From the NCBI RefSeq assembly GCF_015082335.1, contig NZ_BLRL01000010.1, positions 62,001 to 126,000 on the forward strand: a stretch of 64,000 bases of DNA, read 5' to 3'. Position numbers and translations under genes: made by a program. Positions 8,185 through 16,157 of this stretch are shown here, piece by piece. The notes below the pieces were generated by a model. That model had not been told where the DNA came from and ran no database searches. It saw only the letters and a program-made list of their open reading frames with translations. Source of the stretch: Moritella sp. F3 (GTDB lineage Bacteria; Pseudomonadota; Gammaproteobacteria; Enterobacterales; Moritellaceae). Position 1 is the first letter of the stretch. Each line of letters starts with the position of its first letter.

Positions 8185-9804
8185 ATGGGACTCTCCACCC
8201 AATTAAAAATCAAGCATAAGATCGGTATTCTTTCGGCGGTTGTTGTCGTTAGTTTCTTAACTTATCTGTTCGCCAATATTCAGGTGGTGAAAGAAAATAA
8301 AGAACGTTTATCACAACTCTCTGCCATTTATTATCCAGTACTTGAAGCGGCAACGATCAGTAATAGTAAGATTGCCGAGATAACGCAAGCCATTGAAACA
8401 TCTGTCACCATTGGTGATGAAGATATGCTGCTAAGTGCTGATGAGGTTTATGCTGATCTGATTACCCAATTAGATTTTATTAACTCTATTCATCCCGATA
8501 AACGTAGCGAGTTATTGTTAATTAAGAGTGAAGCTAAAGAGTATTACAATTCTGCTAAATACTTAGCTAATGGCTTGATTACTGGTTCTATATCTATGGA
8601 TAACTTATCTAATTTGGCAGAAAAAAATAGCCTTAACTTAGAAAAGTTATTAGCTGACCTAGGCAAGTTTAAAGAAGATAGCCAAGCAGATTTTACAGCC
8701 TTGATTGAAACGTCATTAGCGAGTTCTGATAAGAGTCGTAACCGCGGTGTGATGTTAGGTGTCGGTGTAATTATTTTAGTGCTGGCAGTGTGTTATTGGC
8801 TGACAGTATCGATCACTGGCAGTATTCGTAAAGTGTCTGATTCGTTAAAAGCAATCGCAGAAGGCGACGGTGATCTGACTGTGCGTATTGATTACGCAAA
8901 TAAAGATGAAGTGGGTGATCTTGTTTATTGGTTTAACCAATTTTTAGACAAGCTGCATTGCAGTATCAGCGAAACGATTAATTCAATCGATTCACTATCA
9001 CAAGCGTCGACACAATTAGCGACATCAAGCTGTACGTCTAAATCTCGTATTCAAGAGCAAAGTCAGTCGATTGATCAGGTATCTCGCTCGATGAATGAAA
9101 TGTTTGAGACTGTAAGGCATATTGCTGATTATGCATCTAATGCCTCGGCAGAAGCGAGCAGTGCAAACAGCGAAGCAGAGACTGGAACCGTGGTTGTTAA
9201 AAAGACCATCGAAGCCATACACGAACTGGCTGATGAGGTGAAAACTGCCTCAAAAGTTATCGACGAATTAGACTCTCATACTAGTAATGTCGGCTTGATC
9301 CTCGACACTATCCGCAGTATCGCCGATCAGACCAATCTGTTAGCATTAAATGCAGCTATTGAAGCGGCGCGTGCGGGTGAACAAGGACGAGGCTTTGCTG
9401 TTGTTGCAGACGAAGTTCGAACTTTAGCCTCTCGCACACAAGACTCAACTCAAGAGATCCAACAAGTATTGGAAGAACTGCAACGTGCTTCACGAGGTGC
9501 TGTGGAAGCGATGCAACGTGGGATGAGTAAAGCGGATATGGGCGTCGAGCAATCATCGAGTGCGGGCGATTCTCTGACCAGTATTTCGGGTAAAGTTGAA
9601 GCCATCAATGTCGTCAATGAGCAAATTGCATCTGCGACGGAAGAGCAGGCGCAAACGACAAAACTGATACATGGTTATATCGATGAAACTCATTCGATAG
9701 CAACACAAGTGTCTGAAGATACCGAAGTGCTGGACGAGATAACACAAGCAATCGAGGCTGCTACACAACAATTAAGACAAGCAACAAATCAATTTAGTGT
9801 GTAG
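8185..9804 (+). CDS. Methyl-accepting chemotaxis protein
   Basis: This 539-residue transmembrane chemoreceptor has a first membrane helix at about residues 12-30 and a periplasmic helical sensor (about 31-185, four-helix-bundle type by length and composition). A second helix lies at about 190-210, followed by a HAMP domain (about 211-265). The cytoplasmic signalling domain contains the conserved hairpin tip [36 protein letters not shown]. No C-terminal CheR-binding pentapeptide is present. Only 51 bases separate it from the first porin gene and I see no terminator between them, so the receptor may be co-transcribed with the porin/PstS-like array. Its ligand may then be what the porins admit; this is inference. 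Confidence 0.95.
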   Translation: MGLSTQLKIKHKIGILSAVVVVSFLTYLFANIQVVKENKERLSQLSAIYYPVLEAATISNSKIAEITQAIETSVTIGDEDMLLSADEVYADLITQLDFINSIHPDKRSELLLIKSEAKEYYNSAKYLANGLITGSISMDNLSNLAEKNSLNLEKLLADLGKFKEDSQADFTALIETSLASSDKSRNRGVMLGVGVIILVLAVCYWLTVSITGSIRKVSDSLKAIAEGDGDLTVRIDYANKDEVGDLVYWFNQFLDKLHCSISETINSIDSLSQASTQLATSSCTSKSRIQEQSQSIDQVSRSMNEMFETVRHIADYASNASAEASSANSEAETGTVVVKKTIEAIHELADEVKTASKVIDELDSHTSNVGLILDTIRSIADQTNLLALNAAIEAARAGEQGRGFAVVADEVRTLASRTQDSTQEIQQVLEELQRASRGAVEAMQRGMSKADMGVEQSSSAGDSLTSISGKVEAINVVNEQIASATEEQAQTTKLIHGYIDETHSIATQVSEDTEVLDEITQAIEAATQQLRQATNQFSV

Positions 9805-9855
9805 TAAGTAACGACAATTTGCTTGCTACACGAAATTTCTAAGGAGAGAAATTTT

Positions 9856-11211
9856 ATGAGCAAGCAAATTGCTATTGATGGATCAAACACGATATCAAAG
9901 ACAGTATCAACAGTTAGACCAATTCGATTATTAACCCGACAATCAACTCGCTTAACAACCCCTGCCGCAACACTATCTTTAGCTGTTTGTATCTCAGCTG
10001 CACTATCCTCAAGTTACGCCTCTGCAGAACAATTGCGTCGTGTGCAATTACTTGAAGAGCAGGTATCTGTACTCGAAGAACAGCAAGCAGAAACTAATCG
10101 TGTTAACAATGTCACTGTGAATGGTTTTTTCACCTTAAGCGCAGGCATGGCTTCAAATGATGCAGGCTACGCAGGCTATGATAAAACTTTAGATTATGTA
10201 CCTGAAACGAAAGTCGGTCTACAAGCCTCATTTGAAGTGACAGAAAGTACCTTCCTTGTTGCGCAATTGGTTTCTCGCGCAGAACAACATTGGCGTCCTG
10301 AAATGGAGTGGGCTTTTTTAAGTCATACTTTTGATAACGATTTAACGGTGCGAGCGGGTCGCTTACGTGTGCCTTTGTATATGTATTCAGATTATCTAGA
10401 AGTTAACTTTGCTCAGCCTTGGTTACGTCCACCTGAAGAAGTTTATGCCGTCGTACCGGTTAGTTCATACGAAGGCATTGATTTTGTCTATACCATCCCA
10501 TTTGATGAAGCTGAGTGGCAATTCCAAGCGTATACCGGCGTTGGCTCTGATCCCGATGAAGAAACAGACTTCGGTACTGATGTTGAATATGACGATGTTA
10601 TCGGTTTCGCGAGTACTTTTAGTTATAACAGCTTTAGCGTACGTGCGAGTTATGTGATGACAACGCTGAATTCGGGCGATGCTACTGTACCGGGTACGGC
10701 TATTCCTTTAGTCAATTTCACCGATGCTGATACCAGTTTCATTGGTCTTGGCGCAAGCTATGACGATGGTGATCTACTTGTCGTGGCCGAATGGACTAAG
10801 TCTCAGGTAGATGGCGGTGGTCCTGATGCTGCTAGCAGCGCTGAAGGGAACTGGCAAGACGTTGACTCAGCCTATGTATCAGTTGCTTATCGATTTGGTA
10901 ATATCACGCCTTATATGACCTATGCAATGATGGATACCACGGATGATGATGAACGCGTATTAAACCCCGTGAATCAAATTGTATTTGATGCACAGCGTTC
11001 AACTTATAGCGCTGGTCTTCGTTATGACATTAATGCCAACATGGCGCTTAAATTTGATATTACTTATAGTGGTAACTTTGGTAGTTCAGGTGCTACCGGT
11101 GGCCTAAGTGACAATATTGTCAACCAGTTAGGTAACGTTCTTGCTAATCAGTCTAATGTAATCGAAGACGATACGATGGTTTACACCACATCATTGAACA
11201 TGGTGTTTTAG
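9856..11211 (+). CDS. DcaP-like outer-membrane porin, copy 1
   Basis: This is an outer-membrane beta-barrel protein with a hydrophobic signal segment (ATLSLAVCISAAL) ending near SYASA. A short coiled coil (RRVQLLEEQVSVLEEQQ) follows, as in DcaP-type trimeric porins, then a barrel that ends in MVF, the C-terminal aromatic signature of barrel proteins. It shares the segment EMEWAFLSH-FDN-GRLR-PLYMYSD-LEV-AQPW with the two porins downstream. The ATG at 9856 is chosen because AAGGAGAG lies just before it; an ATG at 9823 is in frame but lacks such a site. The stretch of about 38 residues before the hydrophobic core is unusually long for a signal peptide. The substrate is unknown. Confidence 0.85.
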   Translation: MSKQIAIDGSNTISKTVSTVRPIRLLTRQSTRLTTPAATLSLAVCISAALSSSYASAEQLRRVQLLEEQVSVLEEQQAETNRVNNVTVNGFFTLSAGMASNDAGYAGYDKTLDYVPETKVGLQASFEVTESTFLVAQLVSRAEQHWRPEMEWAFLSHTFDNDLTVRAGRLRVPLYMYSDYLEVNFAQPWLRPPEEVYAVVPVSSYEGIDFVYTIPFDEAEWQFQAYTGVGSDPDEETDFGTDVEYDDVIGFASTFSYNSFSVRASYVMTTLNSGDATVPGTAIPLVNFTDADTSFIGLGASYDDGDLLVVAEWTKSQVDGGGPDAASSAEGNWQDVDSAYVSVAYRFGNITPYMTYAMMDTTDDDERVLNPVNQIVFDAQRSTYSAGLRYDINANMALKFDITYSGNFGSSGATGGLSDNIVNQLGNVLANQSNVIEDDTMVYTTSLNMVF

Positions 11212-11221
11212 GGTGAGGATG

Positions 11222-11635
11222 ATGAGTGCTCTACTTAAAGGTGCATTATTGTCGTTGTTGTTAATTGCGAGTGCGCGAGCTGATGTTGTGGTGATCGTTA
11301 ATCTGTTAGGTCCAGATTATTTATCAGAAATACAAGTCAGCAAACTGTATTTAGGGAAGAGTAAACATCTTCCTGGCCAGGGTAAGGCATATATCATCGA
11401 TATGGTAGATGACAGTGATATAAAACGTGAGTTTCATCAGAAGGTCACGCATAAAAATACATCACAGTTACAAGCATATTGGTCGCGTCTTATTTTCACC
11501 GGTAAAGGCAAGCCGCCGCATACAGTACGCACACCTGAATTGATATTGTCGTTGGTTAGCAATAATGAGAATGCGATAGGTTACATTGACGAATCGTTAG
11601 TGAATGACAGTGTCAAAATTGCTTACCGACCTTAA
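11222..11635 (+). CDS. Small secreted PstS-like protein, copy 1
   Basis: This periplasmic protein of about 137 residues has a signal peptide ending at ASARA. It resembles one part of the PstS/PBP-like-2 phosphate-binding fold: DVVVIVNLLGP near the mature N-terminus, KLYLGKSK, FHQKVT, YWSRLIFTGKGKPP and AIGYID. It is roughly half the length of a true PstS. It follows the porin stop by about 10 bases and is surely co-transcribed. Candidate starts are GTG 11213, ATG 11219 and ATG 11222; the last is best spaced from AGGGTGAGG. No permease or ATPase partner is nearby, so it is probably not part of an ordinary importer. The function is unknown. Confidence 0.8.
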   Translation: MSALLKGALLSLLLIASARADVVVIVNLLGPDYLSEIQVSKLYLGKSKHLPGQGKAYIIDMVDDSDIKREFHQKVTHKNTSQLQAYWSRLIFTGKGKPPHTVRTPELILSLVSNNENAIGYIDESLVNDSVKIAYRP

Positions 11636-11703
11636 CGCGATGTTCTCCCCCTTAATATTTAGCGGTTGGGGGATAATTGATTACAAATTTCATGGAGGAA
11701 AAA

Positions 11704-12120
11704 ATGCAGAAGATGATTAAGGGAATATTATTTCTATTACCATTTTTTATCTCATCAGCAATGGCTGAGATAGTTGTGGTCGTTAATCCATTAGGTCCCG
11801 ATGAACTGACTAAAGTTCAGGTTAAAAAAATATATCTTGGCCAGACTAAAAAATTGCCAAGCGGGGACTTAGCTAAAGTGTATGAGTTACCAAAGCAGTC
11901 AAGGTTACATAAAGACTTTCATGCTTTAGTGACTGGTCGTACGCCAGCACAAGTTAATGCCCACTGGTCTAAAAATGTGTTTACGGGATTAGGCAAAAAG
12001 CCTGAAGTAGTCTCTTCTAGTCACTTATTACGTCGTAAAATTGCCCGTGATAAGAATGCGATTGGCTATTTAGATATTACTGAAGCAGATGATTCAGTCA
12101 AAATTGTCTACCGACCGTAA
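11704..12120 (+). CDS. Small secreted PstS-like protein, copy 2 (unpaired)
   Basis: This has the same family and layout as the preceding gene: a signal peptide (MIKGILFLLPFFISSAMA), then IVVVVNPLGPDELTKVQVKKIYLGQTKKLP, FHALVTGR, HWSKNVFTG and AIGYLDI. It is the most divergent of the four copies (for example HWSKN in place of YWSRL). The start at 11704 is set by GGAGG at 11695-11699; an upstream TTG at 11677 is in frame but poor. It lies 68 bases after copy 1 and has no porin of its own, so it is an extra member in the first transcription unit. A stem-loop follows at 12142-12172. Confidence 0.8.
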   Translation: MQKMIKGILFLLPFFISSAMAEIVVVVNPLGPDELTKVQVKKIYLGQTKKLPSGDLAKVYELPKQSRLHKDFHALVTGRTPAQVNAHWSKNVFTGLGKKPEVVSSSHLLRRKIARDKNAIGYLDITEADDSVKIVYRP

Positions 12121-12508
12121 CATTATTAAGTTATAACGTTTGAGTCGCGGTGTTTATTAACGCCGCTGACTCATTACTTTCCTTCCTATCTCGTTATTAT
12201 TTCTTTTTTATTTTTATTTCATCCACACCGAAACTAAAAAACCGAGCTTAGCTAGGTTATTAAGGGGTATACCTTTTTAATCTATTTATCGGCGTAGCGT
12301 TAACTTCAATTGTTTAGCTATTTTTTTGGTTGCGAAGGCACCGAATAGAGCGATTATTCTACATTTTTGTCAGCGTGTGTAAGATCCACTAATTCAAGCC
12401 GTTATGTTACTATAAGATCCTGTTTTGTTTGGTTTTATCTGTTTTTATTAATGTTTAATAAAAATGATAAAACAATATGATGATTGGTTATTAACCTAGG
12501 ATTGACGG
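12121..12508. other. Intergenic region before porin copy 2
   Basis: This 388-base gap holds no supported gene. A stem-loop lies at 12142-12172 and a long AT-rich stretch follows. The promoter of the second porin/PstS-like unit should lie here. I see no clear operator. Confidence 0.5.
12142..12172 (+). terminator. Stem-loop after PstS-like copy 2
   Basis: GAGTC...GACTC with the inner CGGTGTT/AACGCCG pairing closes a TATT loop 21 bases after the stop. The tail (ATTACTTTCC) is only weakly T-rich, so it is a moderate terminator. Confidence 0.6.
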
Positions 12509-13690
12509 ATGAAAAAAGTATTTACGTTGTTACCACTGGCTGTCGTTTGTGCAACGCAATTTGCTTATGCAGCAACGGACGCAGAGCGCCTAGCGAAACT
12601 TGAACAAGAACTTGCGATGTTACAAGAGCAGAGTTCTTATGATTCACTTGCAGATCGTATGACGATTAATGGTTTCTTTACCGGTAAAATGGTCGCTGCT
12701 AACAATGATGCTGGTTTTGATAATGCCACGACAACACCTAACTTTGCTGATGGCAGCAAATTGGGTCTGCAAGGTACATTTGCTTTAACAGATCAAACTC
12801 AAATTGTTGCACAGCTTGTAGGCCGTGGTAGCGATGATTGGACGCCTGAAATGGAATGGGCTTTTTTAAGCCATGATTTTGATAACGGTTTTGTTACGCG
12901 TGTCGGTCGTTTACGTTTACCGCTATATATGTATTCAGACTTTTTAGAAGTGGGCTATGCACAGCCTTGGGCGACACCGCCTGCTGACGTATACACCATT
13001 GCACCTATTACTTCATTCAATGGTGTTGATGTTACTTACCAGCATGATCTAGGTGATGCAATATTAGCATTGCAAGCAAGCTATGGTAATGACAGTTCTT
13101 CTGCTGAAGATAACTCTGTGGGTACTGATGTTGAGTTTAGTGATATTGCCGGTTTATCTGCCACGCTTTCTTATGAAGAGTGGGTATTCCGCGGTACTTA
13201 TTTTCAAACAGACCTAAGTTCGGCTGACACTGGTTTGCCGCTATTGGGAGCGTTTGAAAATGAACGAGCTCAATTTATTGGTGCGGGTGTTAGTTATGAC
13301 AATGGTTCGTTAATTGCTATTTCTGAATATACCATCTCAAAAGTTGAAGGTGCTTATGCGGATACTGAGTCAGCATACATCACGCTGGGTTACCGTGTTG
13401 AGGCGTTCACGCCTTACGTTAGCTATTCATATTTGAAAACCACGGATGATGAAAAACGAGCGGCTAGTTCTGTCGACACGACATTATTAACTTGGCAGCG
13501 CAGTACGTATAGCGTTGGTACACGTTATGACATTAGCGCCAATTTAGCATTAAAATTAGATGTAACTTACGCCGGTGACTTTGGTGATACCACTGGATCA
13601 TTAGCATCGAACGTAAGCCCTGCGTATGCTAACACGCAAGAATTCGATGACACTATCGTTTATACCATCTCATTTGACGCTGTATTTTAA
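12509..13690 (+). CDS. DcaP-like outer-membrane porin, copy 2
   Basis: This 393-residue barrel protein has an ordinary signal peptide (MKKVFTLLPLAVVCATQFAYA) and a short coiled coil (AERLAKLEQELAMLQEQ). The barrel starts at MTINGFFTG and ends in DAVF. Porin copies 2 and 3 are closely similar along their full length and share signal peptide, coiled coil and the SDDW-EMEWAFLSHDFDNGFVTR segment, which points to a recent duplication. It is followed after 11 bases by its own PstS-like gene. The pore substrate is unknown. The acidic residues scattered through the barrel do not by themselves suggest an anion-selective phosphate porin. Confidence 0.87.
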   Translation: MKKVFTLLPLAVVCATQFAYAATDAERLAKLEQELAMLQEQSSYDSLADRMTINGFFTGKMVAANNDAGFDNATTTPNFADGSKLGLQGTFALTDQTQIVAQLVGRGSDDWTPEMEWAFLSHDFDNGFVTRVGRLRLPLYMYSDFLEVGYAQPWATPPADVYTIAPITSFNGVDVTYQHDLGDAILALQASYGNDSSSAEDNSVGTDVEFSDIAGLSATLSYEEWVFRGTYFQTDLSSADTGLPLLGAFENERAQFIGAGVSYDNGSLIAISEYTISKVEGAYADTESAYITLGYRVEAFTPYVSYSYLKTTDDEKRAASSVDTTLLTWQRSTYSVGTRYDISANLALKLDVTYAGDFGDTTGSLASNVSPAYANTQEFDDTIVYTISFDAVF

Positions 13691-13701
13691 GGAATAGCAT
13701 A

Positions 13702-14115
13702 ATGAATTTATTAGCTAAAGTTGTGCTAACCACAGCATTATTTTCTGGTGTTGCACAAGCGGGTGTTGTGGTTATTGGTAACCCAAATGGCCCAGATGCA
13801 TTATCAAAATCTCAAGTATCAAAACTGTATTTGGGTAAATCGAAAAAATTACCGAATGGCAGTAAAGCAAGCGTACTAGAGCAAGCTAAAGGTAATGCTG
13901 TTCGTGACGAGTTTCATGGTGCAATCACAGGTAAAAGCGATGCACAATTACAAGCTTACTGGTCACGTTTAGTCTTTACAGGTAAAGGTAAGCCACCAAA
14001 AGCACTTGGCTCATCGGCGTCGGTTAAAAACTCAGTGGCGTCGAATATCAACGCGATTGGTTATATTGATGAAGCCGACCTTGATGCTTCAGTGAAAGTG
14101 GTATTTAAACCTTAA
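13702..14115 (+). CDS. Small secreted PstS-like protein, copy 3
   Basis: This is a 137-residue precursor with signal peptide MNLLAKVVLTTALFSGVAQA. The mature part starts GVVVIGNPNGPDALSKSQV and continues with KLYLGKSKKLPNG, FHGAITGKSD, YWSRLVFTGKGKPP and AIGYIDEADL. It is very close to copy 4. The glycine in VIGNP replaces the valine of the other copies (VIVNP). It is translationally close to porin copy 2 (11 bases) and ends with a strong terminator. Confidence 0.82.
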   Translation: MNLLAKVVLTTALFSGVAQAGVVVIGNPNGPDALSKSQVSKLYLGKSKKLPNGSKASVLEQAKGNAVRDEFHGAITGKSDAQLQAYWSRLVFTGKGKPPKALGSSASVKNSVASNINAIGYIDEADLDASVKVVFKP

Positions 14116-14139
14116 TCACTGTACTGCATAATTGATTTG

Positions 14140-14173
14140 AAAAATACCGAGCTATAAGTTCGGTATTTTTTTA
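14140..14173 (+). terminator. Intrinsic terminator after PstS-like copy 3
   Basis: AAAATACCGA and TCGGTATTTT form a stem with a short loop followed by a T-run. It closes the second porin/PstS-like unit. Confidence 0.9.
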
Positions 14174-14364
14174 ACTGCAATTTCGTTTTATAGTTAAACA
14201 GTGAGGCAATAACACTTACTGTAAAGCACGATATTAATCATTATTGAAATCTGCGGGATCTATAGCGTTCGGGGTATTTACAATGTTTAATTAATGTTAA
14301 TAGGTATGTGCATAGGTGAAAAGTTCAATTTAACTAGTCACATTATCGCAACAAGTTTTAACGG

Positions 14365-14380
14365 TGAGATGTAGATCACT
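14365..14380. promoter_or_regulatory. CRP-like site before porin copy 3
   Basis: TGAGA-TGTAGA-TCACT matches the CRP pattern TGTGA-N6-TCACA at 8 of 10 core positions and the 16-base consensus at 13 positions. It is about 130 bases before the porin start. Catabolite control would fit a nutrient porin, but a site of this quality also occurs by chance. Confidence 0.4.
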
Positions 14381-14512
14381 AAAAGAAATCTGTAAGCATG
14401 AATAATACCATCATACTAATTTATGAATTTTTTAGCGTGAATTTAAGTCTTGTATGACCAGTTTTGAATAAATCCAAAATGGACTAAGTGTATTAGGATA
14501 AGGAGATTTTAG

Positions 14513-15667
14513 ATGAAAAAAGCATTTATAATGCTACCACTGGCTGCTGTTTGTGCATCGCAATTTGTGATGGCTGCACCAACTGATTCGCAGCGTCTTG
14601 CTCAACTTGAGCAGGAATTAGCAATGTTACAGGAAGAGAGCTCGTATGACTCGCTATCTGATCGGATGTCTATTAATGGTTTCTTCACTGGTAAAGTTGG
14701 TGTGGCTAATAACGATGCTGGATATAATGGCTACGATAAAGATGCCGACTTCTCTGAAGGCAGCAAACTTGGCCTGCAAGGTTCGTTCGCATTAACAGAG
14801 CAAACAAAAATTGTTGCTCAGCTCGTTGCTCGCGGTAGTGATGATTGGTCTACTGAAATGGAATGGGCATTCTTAAGCCATGATTTTGATAATGGCTTTG
14901 TTACACGTATCGGTCGCTTACGTGTGCCATTGTATATGTATTCTGATTATTTAGAAGTGGGTTTCGCACAACCTTGGGCTTCACCACCAAGTGAACTTTA
15001 CAGTATTGTGCCACTGTCATCGTTTGATGGGGTTGATGCGATTTACGATTTTGATATGGGTGATGTTGCTGTCACACTACAAGCAAGTTATGGTCATGCT
15101 GACCGTGACACTGGAGCAGCGCTCGGCGAAGTGGACTACAAAGATATTCTCGGCGCTTCAGCATCGTTTGCTTATGAAGAGTGGGTTTTCCGTACTACGT
15201 ATTACCAAACAACACTTGATAGTAAAGACGGATCAACCTTTTTTGATGAAGAAGATAGCTATTTTGCTGGTGTTGGTTTGAGTTATGATAACGGTTCATT
15301 ACTTGCGATCTCAGAGTTTGCGGTTTCTGATGTTGAAGGTCAATACTCGGATACAGAGTCTGGTTATATCACCCTAGGTTACCGTATTAGCGATTTCACT
15401 CCCTACGTGACTTATGCTTTCCTTAAAACGACGGATGATAGTGAGAGAGCTCTTCCTTATGAACCAGCTTTTAACTGGAAGCGTAATGCTTACAGCATTG
15501 GTACGCGTTATGACATTAGCTCTAACCTCGCACTAAAAGCCGATGTTACTTATGCTGATGGCTTTGATGGCACATCCGGCGGCTTGAGTTCAAATCTCGA
15601 TAGTTTGGGTAGTCAAATTAACGAAGATACTATTGTTTACACCGTATCATTTGATGCAGTATTTTAA
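14513..15667 (+). CDS. DcaP-like outer-membrane porin, copy 3
   Basis: This 384-residue porin has signal peptide MKKAFIMLPLAAVCASQFVMA and coiled coil SQRLAQLEQELAMLQEE. The barrel opens with MSINGFFTGKVG and ends in DAVF. The GYDKDADFSEGSKLGLQG segment resembles copy 1 and the rest resembles copy 2. Differences among the three copies concentrate in the loop-like segments after residue 190, as expected if the pores or surface loops have diversified. It starts behind AAGGAGA and is followed after 8 bases by PstS-like copy 4. Confidence 0.87.
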   Translation: MKKAFIMLPLAAVCASQFVMAAPTDSQRLAQLEQELAMLQEESSYDSLSDRMSINGFFTGKVGVANNDAGYNGYDKDADFSEGSKLGLQGSFALTEQTKIVAQLVARGSDDWSTEMEWAFLSHDFDNGFVTRIGRLRVPLYMYSDYLEVGFAQPWASPPSELYSIVPLSSFDGVDAIYDFDMGDVAVTLQASYGHADRDTGAALGEVDYKDILGASASFAYEEWVFRTTYYQTTLDSKDGSTFFDEEDSYFAGVGLSYDNGSLLAISEFAVSDVEGQYSDTESGYITLGYRISDFTPYVTYAFLKTTDDSERALPYEPAFNWKRNAYSIGTRYDISSNLALKADVTYADGFDGTSGGLSSNLDSLGSQINEDTIVYTVSFDAVF

Positions 15668-15675
15668 GGGGAACT

Positions 15676-16092
15676 TTGATGAAACTATTAGCTAAAGTTG
15701 CCTTAACAGCAGCATTAATCTCGGGTGTAGCACAAGCTGGTGTGGTGGTTATTGTTAACCCAACAGGCCCTGACTCACTATCGAAAGCACAAGTATCTAA
15801 ATTGTATTTAGGTAAATCGAAAAAATTACCTAATGGCGCCAAAGCACAAGTGATTGAGCAAGCGAGTGGCAGTGCTATTCGTGGCGAATTCCACGGTGGT
15901 GTGACAGGTAAAAGTGACTCACAACTACAAGCTTATTGGTCACGTTTAGTGTTTACCGGTAAAGGTAAACCGCCAAAGACTATTGGCTCATCATCACTGA
16001 TTAAAAGCCAGGTAGCATCACATGCGAATGCGATTGCTTATATTGACTCGTCAGAAGTAGATGACAGTGTAAAAGTCGTATTTACACCTTAA
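15676..16092 (+). CDS. Small secreted PstS-like protein, copy 4
   Basis: This is a 138-residue precursor with signal peptide (KLLAKVALTAALISGVAQA). The mature part GVVVIVNPTGPDSLSKAQVSKLYLGKSKKLPNGAK is followed by FHGGVTGKSD, YWSRLVFTGKGKPP and AIAYIDSSEVDDSVKVVF. It differs from copy 3 at scattered positions only. The start could be the ATG at 15676 or the adjacent ATG at 15679. The unit ends in a strong terminator shared with the convergent PBP2 gene. Confidence 0.82.
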   Translation: MMKLLAKVALTAALISGVAQAGVVVIVNPTGPDSLSKAQVSKLYLGKSKKLPNGAKAQVIEQASGSAIRGEFHGGVTGKSDSQLQAYWSRLVFTGKGKPPKTIGSSSLIKSQVASHANAIAYIDSSEVDDSVKVVFTP

Positions 16093-16123
16093 TCTTAACG
16101 TTCAGTGCATAATGAATAAATAT

Positions 16124-16156
16124 AAAAACCTCCGCATAACACGGAGGTTTTTTTTA
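16124..16156. terminator. Bidirectional intrinsic terminator
   Basis: AAAACCTCCG and CGGAGGTTTT form a stem with A-run and T-run flanks, between the last PstS-like gene and the convergent PBP2-type gene. Confidence 0.93.
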
Positions 16157-16157
16157 T

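Larger units (their letters stand above)
14116..14512. other. Intergenic region before porin copy 3
   Basis: This 397-base gap holds no supported gene. It contains the terminator of the previous unit (14140-14173) and, farther on, a CRP-like palindrome at 14365-14380. The promoter of the third unit should lie downstream of that site. A clear AAGGAGA precedes the porin start. Confidence 0.5.

Noticed and set aside
12360..12400. CRP- or Pho-like elements before porin copy 2
   Set aside because: TGTGTAAGATCCACT and TTTTTGTCAG look suggestive, but neither fits spacing and consensus.
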